DNA of 51,304 nt from RGIG4034 sp045628945 (GTDB taxonomy: Bacteria > Bacillota > Clostridia > Lachnospirales > Lachnospiraceae), in contig JAZQQG010000040.1 of assembly GCA_045628945.1 (NCBI GenBank), positions 1-51,304 of the forward strand, written 5' to 3'. The notes below the pieces were generated by a model. The model had not been told where the DNA came from, ran no database searches, and saw only the letters and a list, made by a program, of their open reading frames with translations. Positions 24,902 through 33,566 of the stretch are shown here, in pieces (position 1 is the stretch's first letter; the number at the start of each line of letters is the position of its first letter). Made by a program: the position numbers and the translations under genes.

Positions 24902-27379
24902 ATGAAATTCGGAAAATTTGATGACAGCAGAAGAGAATATGTCATCACTACTCCCAGAACTCCCTATCCCTGGATTAACTACCTCGGAACGCAGGGATTC
25001 TTCTCGTTAATCTCTAACACGGCAGGTGGTTATTCCTTCTACAAGGATGCAAGACTTCGTCGAATCACCAGATATCGTTACAACAACGTTCCGATTGATA
25101 TGGGCGGTCGTTATTTCTACATCAACGACAACGGTACCGTATGGAATCCCGGCTGGTCTCCCGTTAAGACGGAGCTGGACGCTTATGAGTGCCGTCACGG
25201 TATGGGTTACACCATTATTACCGGTAAGAAGAATGATCTGAAGGCAGAAGTAACCTTCTTCGTTCCTCAGGATTATGACGGTGAGGTTCAGCAGGTTGTT
25301 CTTACCAATGAGGGTAAGGATGCGAAGACCTTCTCCTTGTTCTCTTTTGCTGAGTGGTGTCTGTGGGATGCACAGGACGACAGCAATAACTTCCAGCGTA
25401 ACTTCTCTACCGGTCGTGTAGAGGTAGACGGTTCCGTACTCTATCATAAGACCGAGTACAGAGATCGCCGTGATCATTACGCATTCTATTCCGTAAATGA
25501 TACCATTGACGGTTACGATACCGACAGAGATTCCTTCATCGGTCTTTACAACGGTTTCGGTGATCCTCAGGCAGTTCTTGCAGGCAAGGCAAATGATTCT
25601 TTTGCAGATGGTTGGGCTCCGATTGCTTCCCACTACAAGAAGATTACCTTACAGCCCGGCGAGACCAAGACCTTAGTTTTCGTACTGGGTTATGTGGAGA
25701 TGCCGGTTGACCAGAAGTTTGAGGCTGACGGCAAGACCATCAATAAGGTTAAGGCGAAGGCTATGATCGAGAAGTTCAATACTCCCGAGAAGTTCGCTGC
25801 CGGTATGGCAGAGTTAAGAGCTTACTGGGATAAGCTTCTCGGAATTCTGAATGTAGATACTCCGGATGATAAGGTAAACCGTATGGTAAATATCTGGAAC
25901 CAGTATCAGTGTATGGTTACCTTCAATCTGTCCCGTTCCGCTTCCTACTTTGAGTCCGGAATCGGCCGTGGTATGGGCTTCCGTGATTCGAACCAGGATG
26001 TTCTTGGTTTCGTTCATCAGATTCCCGACAGAGCAAAGGAGCGTATCATTGATATCGCTTCCACCCAGTTCCCTGATGGCGGCTGCTATCATCAGTATCA
26101 GCCCCTTACCAAGAAGGGGAATGCAGACATCGGTGGTGATTTCTCCGATGATCCTTTGTGGCTGATTCTTTCGGTTTCCGCATACATTAAGGAGACCGGT
26201 GACTGGTCCATCTTAGATGAGATGGTTCCTTACGATAACGATATGTCGATTGCTCAGACCATGTTAGAGCACTTGAAGGTATCCTTCTACCATATCGTTA
26301 ACAATTTGGGACCTCATGGTCTTCCTCTTGCAATGCGTGCAGACTGGAATGACTGTATTAACTTATCCTGCTACTCCGATACTCCGGGTGAGTCCTTCCA
26401 GACTTACACCAATCCGAAGTTCGCAGCAGAGGGTGGTTACTCCAAGGTTGCTGAGTCTGTCATGGTAGCTACGCTGTTTACCTACACCGGTCCTAACTAT
26501 GTATCTATTCTGTAGCACTTAGGCAAGGATGATGAGGCAGCAGCAGCTCAGAAGGCTATTGATGACATGAAGAAGGCTATTATGGATTCTGCATGGGATG
26601 GCAACTGGTTCTTAAGAGCTTATGATGCAAACGGCGAGAAGATGGGTTCCAAGGAATGTGAGGAAGGTCAGATCTTCATCGAGCCTCAGGGCTTCGCTAT
26701 CATGTCCGATATCGATAAGGATGCTACCGAGAAGACTCTTGCTGCAATTGATGAGAGACTGAATACTCAGTATGGTCTGGTTCTGAATAATCCTGCATTC
26801 ACCAAGTACTACATTCAGTACGGTGAGATTTCTACCTATCCCGGTGGATATAAGGAGAACGCAGGTATCTTCACCCATAATAATGCATGGATTATCTGTG
26901 CGGCTGCTTATGCAGGTAAGGGTGATCAGGCCTTCAAGTATTATTCTGAAATCGCTCCTGCATTTACGGAGGAGACTTCGGATATTCATAAGACCGAGCC
27001 TTACGTATATGGTCAGATGATCGGTGGTAAGGATGCCGGCGCTGATATCGGTCGTCCCGGTAAGAACTTTGGTCAGGGTAAGAACTCCTGGCTCACCGGT
27101 ACCGCAGCTTGGAATATGGTTGCAATCTCCCAGTACATCTTAGGTATCGCTGCTGACTTCGACGGACTCAGAATCGATCCTTCCATTCCTTCCGCTTGGG
27201 ACGGACTGAAGGCAACCAGAGAGTTCCGTGGTGCGAAGTACGAGATTAAGGTATCCAACCCGAATCACGTATGCAAGGGTATCAAGAGCGTAACTGTTGA
27301 CGGTGCAGCAATCGATGGCAATATCATTCCTGCATTCGGCGATGGCAAGACCCATGCTGTAGAAGTAGTAATGGGCTAA
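24902..27379 (+). pseudogene. cbpA: Cellobiose phosphorylase (GH94) interrupted by one in-frame TAG
   Basis: Read through the TAG at 26513-26515, the frame gives 825 codons of a complete GH94 cellobiose phosphorylase, which splits cellobiose with phosphate into glucose 1-phosphate and glucose in the cytoplasm. The first part (537 residues) includes the family start (TPYPWINYLGTQGFFSLISN) and the catalytic region RADWNDCINLSC with the general acid Asp. The second part, 26516-27379, has the rest of the (alpha/alpha)6 barrel (YGEISTYPGGYKENAGIF) and the C-terminal sheet. From memory of the C. thermocellum enzyme, a Glu occupies the stop position, so GAG to TAG is one change. Nothing else is damaged and codon use is highly biased on both sides. 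Alternatives are a sequencing error, a recent null mutation, or suppression. A downstream ATG at 26567 could start only a fragment. Confidence 0.9.
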
Positions 27380-27405
27380 TTGTAAGAAATAAGTAGTATT
27401 TGCGA

Positions 27406-27432
27406 GGGCTCCGCCTTGTGCGGAGCCCTTTT
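27406..27432 (+). terminator. Terminator of cellobiose phosphorylase
   Basis: GGGCTCCGC (27406-27414) and GCGGAGCCC (27420-27428) form a 9-bp stem with a 5-base loop, followed by TTTT. Confidence 0.9.
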
Positions 27433-27473
27433 GTATGAAGGAATCCGATTACCTTTTGTATGAAAGAATCCGA
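27427..27473 (+). repeat. Tandem 22-bp direct repeat
   Basis: CCTTTTGTATGAAGGAATCC at 27427 and CCTTTTGTATGAAAGAATCC at 27452 begin two units that differ at one base over 22. The period is 25 bases. The first unit starts in the terminator arm. Confidence 0.75.
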
Positions 27474-27492
27474 ATAGGATAGGGAAAAAACG

Positions 27493-28116
27493 ATGAACGA
27501 AGAACAGAAAATAAAAGCAATTCGGAGTGCTCGGTTTATATTGGGTTTAGTAATGCTTGTGGCCCTCTCTATTGCAGTTACAACGCTTACCATCTGCATT
27601 ACCCGAGTGACCGCTATGAATCGCGAACTTGGTGCAATCGAGCAGAGAATGTCGGAATTGAATGCCCGCTATGAGGAGTACGAGGCATTGGGGCAGGCAA
27701 ATAACAACGAACTTGAGAGCGGGGACTTCCGGGATTATCAGGAGACAATCGAGGAACACAACCAGCTGCTGGATGAATATAAAAGGGGACAGAAACTTCG
27801 CAGTATTCGAGTGTTCGTCTGGTGTATTGTGTTTGGCGCCTCCCTTGCATGCTTTACAACCATGTTGCTTAAGTTCGTGAAAATCAGCAAAAAGGCAGCT
27901 GCTTGGAAAAATGATCGAAAAATGCGCGGGGTTGCAATAACAGAAACTGCGGAAACAGAAACTGCGGCAACGGAAACTGCGGAAACTGTAGCAAGAACGC
28001 AGAACGCAGACAATGAAATCGAGACGTTGCGTAAGCTGAAACAGATGCTGGAGGAAGGTCTGATTACGCAAGAGGATTATGATGCGAAGAAATCCGCCTT
28101 GTTGGAGAAACTATAG
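27493..28116 (+). CDS. Two-helix membrane protein with SHOCT domain
   Basis: This 207-residue protein has membrane helices at about 14-36 and 104-126, with a coiled-coil loop between them (ELGAIEQRMSELNARYEEYE). The C-terminal 33 residues form a SHOCT motif (LRKLKQMLEEGLITQEDYDAKK), a short oligomerisation domain. Between the helix and the SHOCT is a Thr/Glu/Ala linker encoded by three 15-bp repeats (27943-27987). The ribosome site is modest. Its job is unknown; SHOCT proteins often build membrane-side assemblies. Confidence 0.82.
   Translation: MNEEQKIKAIRSARFILGLVMLVALSIAVTTLTICITRVTAMNRELGAIEQRMSELNARYEEYEALGQANNNELESGDFRDYQETIEEHNQLLDEYKRGQKLRSIRVFVWCIVFGASLACFTTMLLKFVKISKKAAAWKNDRKMRGVAITETAETETAATETAETVARTQNADNEIETLRKLKQMLEEGLITQEDYDAKKSALLEKL
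27943..27987 (+). repeat. Three 15-bp coding repeats in the SHOCT protein
   Basis: Units begin GAAACTGCGG at 27943, 27958 and 27973 and encode a Glu/Thr/Ala linker. They keep the frame if the copy number changes. Confidence 0.7.
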
Positions 28117-28141
28117 TAACAATCAGATGGAGTGACATAGT

Positions 28142-29560
28142 ATGGTTTTTTCATCCTATGAGTTTGTATTGGTCTTTTTGCCAATTACATTGCTCGTATA
28201 TTTTGCGTTGGGACAGTGGAAACAATATGGGATTCAAAGAGCCTTTCTATTGGCGGCTTCTTTGTTTTTCTATGGATATTATAACTGGTACTATCTGATT
28301 CTGATTACTGTCTCTATAGTCCTAAACTACGCAATTGCATTATGTCTGCAACATAAGCACAAGCGAGTTCTCTTTGTGTTGGGCATTTTGCTTAATGTTG
28401 GTTTGTTGGGATATTTTAAGTATTATGATTTCTTTGTGGAAAATATAAATGCGGTATGTCATACCACTATAGTAATTCGTAATATTTTACTTCCGCTGGG
28501 AATCAGTTTTTTCACATTCCAGCAGTTGTCTTTTTTATGCTCCGTATACAAAGAGGAGGAAACGGTTGGATCTTTGTGGGATTATGCTATTTTTGTCGCG
28601 TTTTTTCCGCAACTGGTTGCCGGACCGATTGTGCTGTACAGTGAGATGATTCCGCAGTTTCGAGACGTGAGCAGAAGACGGTTTTCGACAGACAATTTTG
28701 GTCGTGGTCTCTATTGTTTCTGCATAGGCTTGTTTAAGAAAAGCGTTATTGCGGACATGGTTGCTGTTTGGGCAGATAACGGATTTGAGTTGGGCGGTGG
28801 AAGTTTGACCATCGGATGGATTACCGCAATTGCCTATACGATGCAGATTTATTTTGATTTTAGTGGTTATTCGGATATGGCAATCGGTCTTGCTAAGATG
28901 TTTAACATCGATATCCCGGATAATTTCGACAGCCCTTATAAGGCCAAAAGCGTAACGGAATTCTGGCGAAAATGGCATATTACACTGGGGCGCGCGCTAA
29001 GCACATATATCTATAAACCGTTGGGCGGTAATAGGAGAGGAATTGCTCGAACATCCATCAACCTGCTGATTACCTTTCTGATTAGTGGATTATGGCATGG
29101 CGCAGCATGGACCTTCGTCTTATGGGGAGGAATCTATGGATTTTTTATGGTCCTGGAGCGACTTGTCGGTGAAGCACGACTGAGCTACATTCCGATTGTG
29201 ATTAGGAGAATCGGTACTTTCCTAGTGGTTAATGCGCTATGGGTACTGTTCCGAGCAGAGTCCGTAACACAGGCGCTTGGAATTTACAAGGGGATGTTCA
29301 TGATACGCAAGCCGGGATTTCGGGATATTGAGGCGATCGCTTTTGATGGAACGATTAATTTCCCGTTTATTATGGACGCCGTTTATGTTCTTGGCGTTTT
29401 AATGATACTTTTGTGGATAGTATGGACAAGAAAAAGCAGTAAAGAGTTAAAGACACAATTTTCTTTTTCTACCAGAACAATGTTTACAACGGTTTTGTGT
29501 CTGCTTTTGTCACTGATTTGCATTTCACGAGGAAGTGTATTTATCTACTTTAATTTTTAG
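28142..29560 (+). CDS. MBOAT-family membrane O-acyltransferase (AlgI/DltB/PatA-like)
   Basis: This 472-residue polytopic protein has the MBOAT landmarks: FSSYEFVLVFLPITLLVYF at the start, YFDFSGYSDMAIGLAKMF in the middle, TEFWRKWHITLGRALSTYIY, and the catalytic His319 in LWHGAAWTFVLWGG. The family moves an acyl group, often acetyl, across the membrane to an extracellular sugar polymer. The next gene, 9 bases downstream, encodes an anchored SGNH-like protein, which would complete the transfer outside. No DltA/DltC genes are nearby, so O-acetylation of a surface polysaccharide is more likely than D-alanylation. The acceptor is unknown. Confidence 0.93.
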   Translation: MVFSSYEFVLVFLPITLLVYFALGQWKQYGIQRAFLLAASLFFYGYYNWYYLILITVSIVLNYAIALCLQHKHKRVLFVLGILLNVGLLGYFKYYDFFVENINAVCHTTIVIRNILLPLGISFFTFQQLSFLCSVYKEEETVGSLWDYAIFVAFFPQLVAGPIVLYSEMIPQFRDVSRRRFSTDNFGRGLYCFCIGLFKKSVIADMVAVWADNGFELGGGSLTIGWITAIAYTMQIYFDFSGYSDMAIGLAKMFNIDIPDNFDSPYKAKSVTEFWRKWHITLGRALSTYIYKPLGGNRRGIARTSINLLITFLISGLWHGAAWTFVLWGGIYGFFMVLERLVGEARLSYIPIVIRRIGTFLVVNALWVLFRAESVTQALGIYKGMFMIRKPGFRDIEAIAFDGTINFPFIMDAVYVLGVLMILLWIVWTRKSSKELKTQFSFSTRTMFTTVLCLLLSLICISRGSVFIYFNF

Positions 29561-29569
29561 GTGTAGCAA

Positions 29570-30634
29570 ATGAACAAGGATAAGAATGCTCTGATTTGGC
29601 TGAAAAATGTTTTGCTTGGCATGATAGGGCTTGTGCTGGTAGCATCGATTATTACATATATTGTTGATCCGTATTTTCAATTCCGGGTAAAAAATCACTA
29701 CATGCTGAGCGTGAAGTATTGTGCGCCGGGGCTTATCAAGAATTATGACTATGATACCTTGATGCTTGGTTCGTCGATGACACAGAACTTCAATATGCCC
29801 TTGATGCGAGAACAATTGCAGTGCAACCCCTTGCATATTGGAAACGGTGGAATGACCGAGGAAGATCAGATTCGATATCTTCAATACGCAGAGAAAATCG
29901 GGAAAGCCAAAACCTATTACTTATGTGTAGATTTGGTGACCTTTCAGACTCCGGATAACAGTGAAGTGGCAGAATATCTCATGAAAAACGATTTGCTGTC
30001 TCGAATGAGATATATGTTACAGTATGAATCCTGGATGCGCTATCTGCCTATTGACTTGGGACTATCCGGTATTCATCAGATAAAGGGACGACTTCCGGAT
30101 TCTTTGAAGTATCGTGCTGACATTGATTATCTTGGCTATTGGGGACATCAGTTTACTTATGGGGAAGAGGTTGTATTGTCCGGTTATTCTGTTAAAAATG
30201 CCGGTGTCAGTCAGGTGCAGGATAATCACCTTTATCAGACCATGGTTTCTCAAATCGATGGATATTTGGAACAAATTGGAAAAGGCGATGCGGACTATAT
30301 CTTATTTTTTCCGCCTTATTCCGCTTTGTATTGGGCTAACGCAAAATGGGAGGGATATCTGGATACGTTTCTGGAAGCTAAGGAGTATTTCGTAGAACGT
30401 TGCCTAGAGAAGGGTCTGAAGGTATATGACTTTCAAAGCGATGCATTAACGCTGGAGTTAGATCATTACAAGGATATTACCCATTACTCCCCGGATATTA
30501 ACGACTGGATGATTTATCAATTTACGGATCAAACTTATGTGGTAACGGAGGAGAATTATCCGGTATTCCGTCAGCGATTGATGGATAATGTAGATGAATT
30601 TATAGCAACCCATCATGAGATATTTCCTGAATAG
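29570..30634 (+). CDS. SGNH/AlgX-type membrane-anchored partner of the MBOAT protein
   Basis: This 354-residue protein has one N-terminal signal-anchor helix (about 14-33), with the rest outside. The SGNH features are LMLGSSMTQNF (nucleophile Ser in GSS) near residue 66, a middle GNGGMTEEDQ, and D-x2-HYSPDIN near residue 305 (Asp/His dyad). It resembles the D-alanyl or acetyl transfer partner type that works with MBOAT acyltransferases. It is the second gene of a two-gene unit ending at a terminator. The polymer modified is unknown. Confidence 0.85.
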   Translation: MNKDKNALIWLKNVLLGMIGLVLVASIITYIVDPYFQFRVKNHYMLSVKYCAPGLIKNYDYDTLMLGSSMTQNFNMPLMREQLQCNPLHIGNGGMTEEDQIRYLQYAEKIGKAKTYYLCVDLVTFQTPDNSEVAEYLMKNDLLSRMRYMLQYESWMRYLPIDLGLSGIHQIKGRLPDSLKYRADIDYLGYWGHQFTYGEEVVLSGYSVKNAGVSQVQDNHLYQTMVSQIDGYLEQIGKGDADYILFFPPYSALYWANAKWEGYLDTFLEAKEYFVERCLEKGLKVYDFQSDALTLELDHYKDITHYSPDINDWMIYQFTDQTYVVTEENYPVFRQRLMDNVDEFIATHHEIFPE

Positions 30635-30661
30635 ATAGGAATCGATTGGGTATAAATGTCG

Positions 30662-30694
30662 AAAAGCGTGGTCCATGCGGGCCACGCTTTTCTT
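30662..30694. terminator. Bidirectional terminator between MBOAT operon and superoxide reductase gene
   Basis: AAAAGCGTGG (30662-30671) and CCACGCTTTT (30682-30691) are perfect arms with a 10-base loop. T-rich sequence follows on the plus strand and the arm ends in T on the minus strand. It can serve both converging genes. Confidence 0.85.
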
Positions 30695-30829
30695 TGATGG
30701 AGAATAAGAAGAATGGGAAGGGCCGGGAAGCCACTGTCACGAAAAAGAATACCCTGAGGGTGGGCGCAGACGAGGCATCATAGTCCGGACAGTTTGTCAC
30801 TTAGGGGTGACGGCCATCCCATGTTCCCA

Positions 30830-31267
30830 CTAAGGAGTGTTTGCCATCCATAAACCATGAAGGTTACAGTAGGCATAAGCGTTTAATATCGTCTCGTCCT
30901 CACCGAGGGCGAATAAAGCTTCGGGCGCCATGTCGGGGGCCAGATCCTTACGATACACACCCTGATCCGTCTCAATGATAATCCACTGAATGTGATGAAT
31001 CTGGGTCATAGGATGAGGCGCGGAACCGACCCGAACAAGAATGAGTCGAACGGGATTACGGTCGGAATCGGAGACGAGATTCTCGTCATCATAGGTCTGA
31101 TACACTGCGGATTCAATGTACTCCGGAACGTGCTTCTCAACCGCACCGTCTGTGGACGCGGGGCGCAATTCTTGCATCGGATGACCGCAGCAGGACGGAG
31201 TGGTTTGTCCGTCGTGAATCTTCTGGATTAGATTTCCGCAAGTGTCGCAGAGATAAAAAGTAATCAT
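30830..31267 (-). CDS. dfx: Superoxide reductase (desulfoferrodoxin)
   Basis: This 145-residue protein carries both iron sites of a two-iron desulfoferrodoxin. The desulforedoxin-like FeCys4 site is Cys7, Cys10, Cys26 and Cys27. The catalytic FeHis4Cys centre is His46 (in EKHVP, with Glu44), His85 and His91 (HPMTQIHHIQW), Cys134 and His137 (CNLHGLW). It reduces superoxide to peroxide in the cytoplasm of anaerobes without making oxygen. AAAGGAGG precedes the start. A single gene; all ligands are present. Confidence 0.95.
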   Translation of the reverse strand: MITFYLCDTCGNLIQKIHDGQTTPSCCGHPMQELRPASTDGAVEKHVPEYIESAVYQTYDDENLVSDSDRNPVRLILVRVGSAPHPMTQIHHIQWIIIETDQGVYRKDLAPDMAPEALFALGEDETILNAYAYCNLHGLWMANTP

Positions 31268-31400
31268 GGCAACCTCCTTTTATGAATGAATCACCGAACT
31301 GCCTTGGTGATGATTTCATATTACTCGGAGGCAATAGAAAAATCAGTACCCGTAAGGATACAACGTGTTGGCTGAAAGTGAGCAATTTTTTGCACAAACA

Positions 31401-31530
31401 AAAAGCCGGCACAGGGGATTCATTTCCTTCGGCAAAAGGAATGCGCAAAAAAGCCGGCGCAGGAGATACAGATTCTTCGCTAGTGGCTGAAGCCAAGGCT
31501 TCAGAATCTGCATCCCCTGTGCCGGTCTTA
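31401..31530 (-). terminator. Long terminator with duplicated 3' arm after the esterase gene
   Basis: On the minus strand a 27-base arm (from 31530 down to 31504) pairs with the arm at 31475-31447, which ends in GCCGGC then TTTTTT. An inner perfect hairpin CTGAAGCC-AA-GGCTTCAG (31487-31504) overlaps. A second copy of the 3' arm (31422-31401) ends in GCCGGC then TTTTTG, so two alternative stems can form. Flanking TGCGCA repeats lengthen the first stem. I see no gene in 31268-31600. Confidence 0.7.
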
Positions 31531-31600
31531 CATTTGCGCAAGTAATCTCTTGGGAAGGAACGTCCTCCGATTATGTAGGAGTACGAACCGGACGGATGAA

Positions 31601-32578
31601 TTATTGGAAGATTCTCTTTAAGAAGTTCAATAATCCGAGATCCCATACGGCACCGCTGTGTCCCTGACCGGGATGCTGGTACCAGATGTGATCTACACCG
31701 TTAGCGGTTAAAGAATTATGATAATTCTTCGGATTGTCCTGTACGGTGGAATCCTTGTCGCCACTGCATAAAAGAACAAGAGCGGGGGTGTGATCGCTTC
31801 CTGCGGTCGTTAACAGAGACTCGTCTAAGGTCGGTGCAGCGGAGAAAGAGCCGATGTAGTTAAAACGGTCTAAGAGACGGAAACCGGTATCCAATGCTTC
31901 CATACCGCCCATGGAGAGGCCGCAGATAGCGGTATCCTCACGAGAAGTGGATACTGCATAGTGCTCACTGATATAGGGAGCCAGATCGAGCGCCCATTCC
32001 TGGGGGAAGGTGGCAAAGGCATTGATGTTTTCGGCACTAAAGGAATTCTCAGTAAGACCATCGGCAGGAATTACGCTGGGGAATACTGCTACGAAGGGCT
32101 GAATCTCGCCACCGGCAATCATATTGTCGAAAATTCGGCAACAGCTCATGCTGGTCCACTGGGTTCCGTCACAGCCAAGTCCGTGAATCAGGTAGATGAC
32201 CGGATAGGTGGCGTTCTCATCATAGCCGTAAGGCGTATAGACAAAAGCCTGACGATCGGCAAGAATTACGGAGGAGTAGTAACTGATTTCCGTCAGAGTA
32301 CCTGCAGCCTCATTGTAATTCTTATAGGATTTAACGTCTAACTTAAAGTATGCTTCAAAATCTTCTGCGGTTCCGCTCACTCTTGCAATCTCCCAATCAT
32401 TTTTGATAACCGATTCCGCCTCAGGAGCCGGTTCGGGTTTGTTTTCGTCGTTGGTTGTGTTGATTGTGGTGTCCGAAGGGGCAGCCTTCTTGTCGTCTTT
32501 TTTGCTACATCCTGTGCACAATAGCGATATTGCAAGGATGGAACAGAGACAGCCTGTTAATAATCTTTTTCGAATCAT
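31601..32578 (-). CDS. CE1-type lipoprotein esterase (feruloyl/acetyl-xylan esterase-like)
   Basis: This 325-residue protein has a lipoprotein signal (lipobox CTGC, Cys24) and a Glu/Pro/Asp-rich linker to about residue 58. The alpha/beta-hydrolase part (60-325) has the oxyanion strand YPVIYLIHGLG, nucleophile elbow GLSMGG with Ser222, and His307 in GQGHSGAVW; the acid is likely Asp274 or Asp276. This matches the esterase-D-like CE1 group that removes feruloyl or acetyl groups from xylan. It is anchored outside. GGGAGG precedes the ATG. It is divergent from an AraC regulator, which probably controls it in response to a plant sugar. Confidence 0.88.
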   Translation of the reverse strand: MIRKRLLTGCLCSILAISLLCTGCSKKDDKKAAPSDTTINTTNDENKPEPAPEAESVIKNDWEIARVSGTAEDFEAYFKLDVKSYKNYNEAAGTLTEISYYSSVILADRQAFVYTPYGYDENATYPVIYLIHGLGCDGTQWTSMSCCRIFDNMIAGGEIQPFVAVFPSVIPADGLTENSFSAENINAFATFPQEWALDLAPYISEHYAVSTSREDTAICGLSMGGMEALDTGFRLLDRFNYIGSFSAAPTLDESLLTTAGSDHTPALVLLCSGDKDSTVQDNPKNYHNSLTANGVDHIWYQHPGQGHSGAVWDLGLLNFLKRIFQ

Positions 32579-32648
32579 AAAGTGAATCCTCCCATGGATG
32601 TTGACTTGTTTCTTACAGATAGAGTACTATGAAAAAGAACAGAATGCC

Positions 32649-33557
32649 ATGTGCAATAGAGACATGAGCATATCTTATAGCGACTTTTTGGAGGCGATTA
32701 TGTTCCTGTGGAATGCAAAGCACCGATTACATATGACACTGGCGGGAGAGGTTTATGTGCCGAAGCCGAATGAGCACTTTCGAAGACGGCCGCCGGAATA
32801 TATTCTCTACCTGGTAACGGAAGGGCAGATGCGTCTTGTGGATGGAGAGGAAGAGTATCTTCTGACGAAGGGAGATGTGATTCTTTTGGATCCGGAGAGA
32901 ACACACTACGGCCTTCCGACAGACTCGGCGGTAGGATATCATTATCTGCATTTTGAGACGGAAGGCGTGCGGGGCGTATTGCTTTCCGATGAAGAGACGG
33001 AGCAGATTCTCTTAGAGAACCGTATGGAGGGAAAAGAGGAGAAACTGTTGCTTCCGAAGTACCTGCATCTGACACGGATGGAGGAAGAGGAACTGATTCG
33101 GCTGGCGGACCGATTGCAGGAGGAATATCAAGGGAAGAACCTTTATTATTCCGAGATGGCGGATGCACTGCTTAAGTCGTTGCTTCTTCTTTTGGCAAGG
33201 GCCTATGCGGATCACTTAACCGGCACAACAAAGCGCTCCGACCTTGCGGTGCAGCTGATTGAATATATTAAAATGCATAGCAGAGAACATTTCTCGGGGG
33301 AGGATCTGGAACGGGAATTTCATATGAATTTTGATCATATGAATCGTTGCTTTAAGAAGAAGACCGGATATACGATTCTTTTTTATGCAAATCGATATCG
33401 CATAGAAGAGGCGAAGTCCCTCCTTCGCAGTGGCTACTATAATGTCAGCGGGACTGCACAACGGATGGGCTTCGCCAATGAATTCTATTTCTCCCGGGTC
33501 TTTAAGAAGTATGAGGGCATGACACCCTCGGAGTACGCGAAAAAGATACGTGTATAG
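32649..33557 (+). CDS. AraC-family transcription regulator
   Basis: This protein of about 302 residues has an N-terminal cupin-like sugar-sensing domain (YILYLVTEGQMRLVDGEEEY, HYLHFETEG) and a C-terminal AraC double helix-turn-helix (about 200-300: LEREFHMNFDHMNRCFKKKT, then GFANEFYFSRVFKKYEGMTP). I start it at 32649; an in-frame ATG at 32664 and an earlier frame to 32598 are also open, and none has a strong ribosome site. It is divergently placed to the esterase gene, about 70 bases away, so it likely controls that gene. Confidence 0.87.
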   Translation: MCNRDMSISYSDFLEAIMFLWNAKHRLHMTLAGEVYVPKPNEHFRRRPPEYILYLVTEGQMRLVDGEEEYLLTKGDVILLDPERTHYGLPTDSAVGYHYLHFETEGVRGVLLSDEETEQILLENRMEGKEEKLLLPKYLHLTRMEEEELIRLADRLQEEYQGKNLYYSEMADALLKSLLLLLARAYADHLTGTTKRSDLAVQLIEYIKMHSREHFSGEDLEREFHMNFDHMNRCFKKKTGYTILFYANRYRIEEAKSLLRSGYYNVSGTAQRMGFANEFYFSRVFKKYEGMTPSEYAKKIRV

Positions 33558-33566
33558 TGGATTGGC

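Noticed and set aside
26513..26515. Recoding of TAG as pyrrolysine
   Set aside because: No pyrrolysine genes or methylamine genes are in the window, and cellobiose phosphorylase has no reason to need it. Simple mutation, error or suppression is more likely.
31282..31545. 87-codon plus-strand frame within the duplicated terminator
   Set aside because: It is made of the inverted-repeat arms; no ribosome site or family match.
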